Below are positions 54,401 through 54,714 of a stretch of 54,714 nucleotides of DNA, in pieces. The translations under genes were made by a program, and so were the position numbers. The stretch spans positions 1-54,714 of the forward strand of contig JAKVBG010000029.1 of the NCBI GenBank assembly GCA_022447605.1, read 5' to 3'. Origin of the DNA: Mariniblastus sp. GTDB taxonomy: Bacteria > Planctomycetota > Planctomycetia > Pirellulales > Pirellulaceae. Positions within the stretch are counted from its first letter, which is position 1. Every line of letters begins with the position of its first letter. Under the pieces are notes generated by a model. The model worked only from the letters and a program-made list of their open reading frames with translations, was not told the DNA's origin and ran no database searches.

Positions 54401-54714
54401 GGACTTGTGACGAACTGAGATCGACAGCTTCGGTGGTCAAAGCAACCGCTGCCTGGGCATCATGCGAGATTGCATTGATTCGTCCCACGTTGCGATTTCG
54501 CCGAGGAGGAAAGGCAGGAACAGGAATCACCCCGGCGTAGTGGCAGCCGACAAATGCCTCGACAAAATCGAGACCTGACGGATACATCAACAGTGCACGT
54601 TGACCTCGGAATCCCATCCCAACCAACTTGGCGGCGATGGCTTTCGCACGTCGGTCCAGTTCCTTGTAGGTTAATTCGATCGGCTCCTCGTCACCACGAG
54701 GCAGGAAGCGGAAC
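51432..54714 (-). CDS. Fatty-acyl-AMP ligase / acyl carrier / alpha-oxoamine synthase fusion, 5' end outside window
   Basis: A single open frame runs to the right edge; 1,093 residues are visible and the start is missing. Domain 1 (about 1-520) is a fatty-acyl-AMP ligase: YTSGSTGTPKGVLLTHKNL (about 122-140), WLPPYHDMGLIGMILNPLFF, YPCYGMAETALIV and YVRSGDLGFIDEGELFVTGR. Domain 2 (about 580-655) is an acyl carrier protein with the phosphopantetheine serine S615 in VVDLGLDSLERLEIAREL. Domain 3 (about 695-1080) is a PLP alpha-oxoamine synthase (KBL/BioF/SPT family): SFASYNYLGLSGHEDV, SASRIVSGEKTIH, WLYVDEAHSIGTLGETGRG and WMGTLSKSFGSCGG with PLP lysine K930. All key residues are present. The likely task is to activate a free fatty acid, load it on the carrier and condense it with an amino acid, losing CO2, to give a long-chain aminoketone. 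It lies upstream of argB with 129 bases between. The domains are certain; the product is inference. Confidence 0.93.
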   Translation of the reverse strand, partial: FRFLPRGDEEPIELTYKELDRRAKAIAAKLVGMGFRGQRALLMYPSGLDFVEAFVGCHYAGVIPVPAFPPRRNRNVGRINAISHDAQAAVALTTEAVDLSSSQVLSNAPALKKLAWVATETVPTELASDWVKPKIDPDTLALIQYTSGSTGTPKGVLLTHKNLIANCDMITYAFGMSQTCKSGVSWLPPYHDMGLIGMILNPLFFGGEMTLMSPVTFLTRPFRWMQAISKYKARISGGPNFSYRWCTKKITHEECEREGLDLTDWEVAFNGAEPVRSDVLNEFSEMFERYGFRHTSHYPCYGMAETALIVTGGQQSQPPIIRSFNKDELVQYRVKKDDPGSKSAVALTGCGQVIPSEEILIVHPEKRVPLQEDEIGEIWIHSPSSGQGYWNRPIESEEVFRSQLNNDSEQTYVRSGDLGFIDEGELFVTGRLKDMIIVRGVNRYPQDIEATVENCDETIRAGGAAAFAVDHWDREHLVVVCEVERRRGIEWEPLLEKIRSAITAEHDLPPDSLVLVRSSSIPKTSSGKVQRHACREQFENDTLLTVARWNARDEHGGSTTNNQPQERATANAPSDQNLNANLLQIVMDAVRAVARERAKQMDLDTNIVVDLGLDSLERLEIARELENTFGGRFPDEVLQEIETIREVASAIQEHIGSEPVLQSRPIESAAPARVSPGEIPESYYDLEKMPEFIRLRRMRDMITSTGLRNPFFSVHEGRIGDTTQIDGRELISFASYNYLGLSGHEDVCASAKGAIDHFGTSVSASRIVSGEKTIHKVLEKELAEFLGVEDVITFPGGHACNESVIGHLVGPGDLIVHDSLAHNSIIQGAELSGARRRPFDHNNWEQLDEILTEIRHEYRRVLIAIEGLYSMDGDYPDLSKFVEIKKRHKVWLYVDEAHSIGTLGETGRGLGEVYGIDRADVDCWMGTLSKSFGSCGGFIGASSELIEYLKYTTPGYVFAAGTPPANVGAALGALRLMKADNSRVKQLQKNSKLFLELAKAAGLDTGMSHGSPIIPILTRSSLLSLQLSQAVFERGINAQPILHPAVPENETRIRIFMTAIHTESQIRKSVEIISEEWQKISGNQNQPAQETVA

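Noticed and set aside
1..54714. tRNA/rRNA genes, CRISPR arrays, insertion sequences, prophage or toxin-antitoxin pairs
   Set aside because: I read the gaps on both strands and found no cloverleaf-like sequence with a T-arm, no regularly spaced repeats, no transposase or integrase frames and no terminal inverted repeats with target duplications. A tRNA scan could still find something I missed.

Overview
The window looks like chromosomal DNA of a planctomycete, probably of the Pirellulales group. Two proteins carry the prepilin-like N-terminus and body of the planctomycete DUF1559 family (39119-40141 and 46237-47169). Two more join MJ0042-type zinc ribbons to membrane bundles. Lysine synthesis is represented by LL-diaminopimelate aminotransferase. 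GC content looks moderately high and even. I saw no rRNA, tRNA, insertion sequence, phage gene or CRISPR array. The region reads as ordinary core and accessory chromosome, not a mobile island. No database was searched; every call rests on reading motifs and overall sequence similarity.

Layout. 1-8.8 kb: a Ser/Thr kinase cut by the window edge, a GGQ release-factor-like protein, a secreted beta-propeller, then a minus-strand run trxB, an Nramp-like transporter and asnS, followed by a lipoprotein and a membrane-anchored glutaminyl cyclase. 9-12.4 kb: an aldo/keto reductase and a DPP-IV-type peptidase. 12.4-19.1 kb: an acyl-CoA block (PrpD-like protein, thiolase, acyl-CoA dehydrogenase, biotin-dependent carboxyltransferase). 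19.1-22.5 kb: a tight nadE-pta-ykgJ operon. 22.8-30.4 kb: a zinc-ribbon membrane protein, a methyltransferase coupled to a tiny membrane protein, dapL, a CPBP protease with a large extra domain, a family-5-type uracil-DNA glycosylase and an export-like membrane protein. 31-33 kb: a pentapeptide-repeat protein and a secreted unknown, with AT-richer or structured gaps. 33-38.7 kb: the complete 2-oxoglutarate dehydrogenase set odhA-odhB-lpdA. 39-48.7 kb: DUF1559 and zinc-ribbon genes and a group of glycosyltransferases, including a two-domain fusion. 48.7-54.7 kb: rph, argF, argB and a very large fusion protein that runs off the right edge.

The strongest candidate for unusual biology is the right-edge fusion (51432-54714). 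It joins a fatty-acyl-AMP ligase, an acyl carrier protein and a PLP-dependent alpha-oxoamine synthase in one chain. It has what is needed to activate a free fatty acid, hold it on its own carrier and condense it with an amino acid into a long-chain aminoketone, a CoA-independent counterpart of serine palmitoyltransferase. Other points of interest are the Nramp-like protein with altered metal-site residues, the GT8 fusion in the glycan cluster, a structured intergenic element near 32.9 kb, and an attenuator-like hairpin between odhB and lpdA.

Start codons were re-judged from ribosome-binding sites and family N-termini, so several genes begin downstream of the longest possible reading frame.
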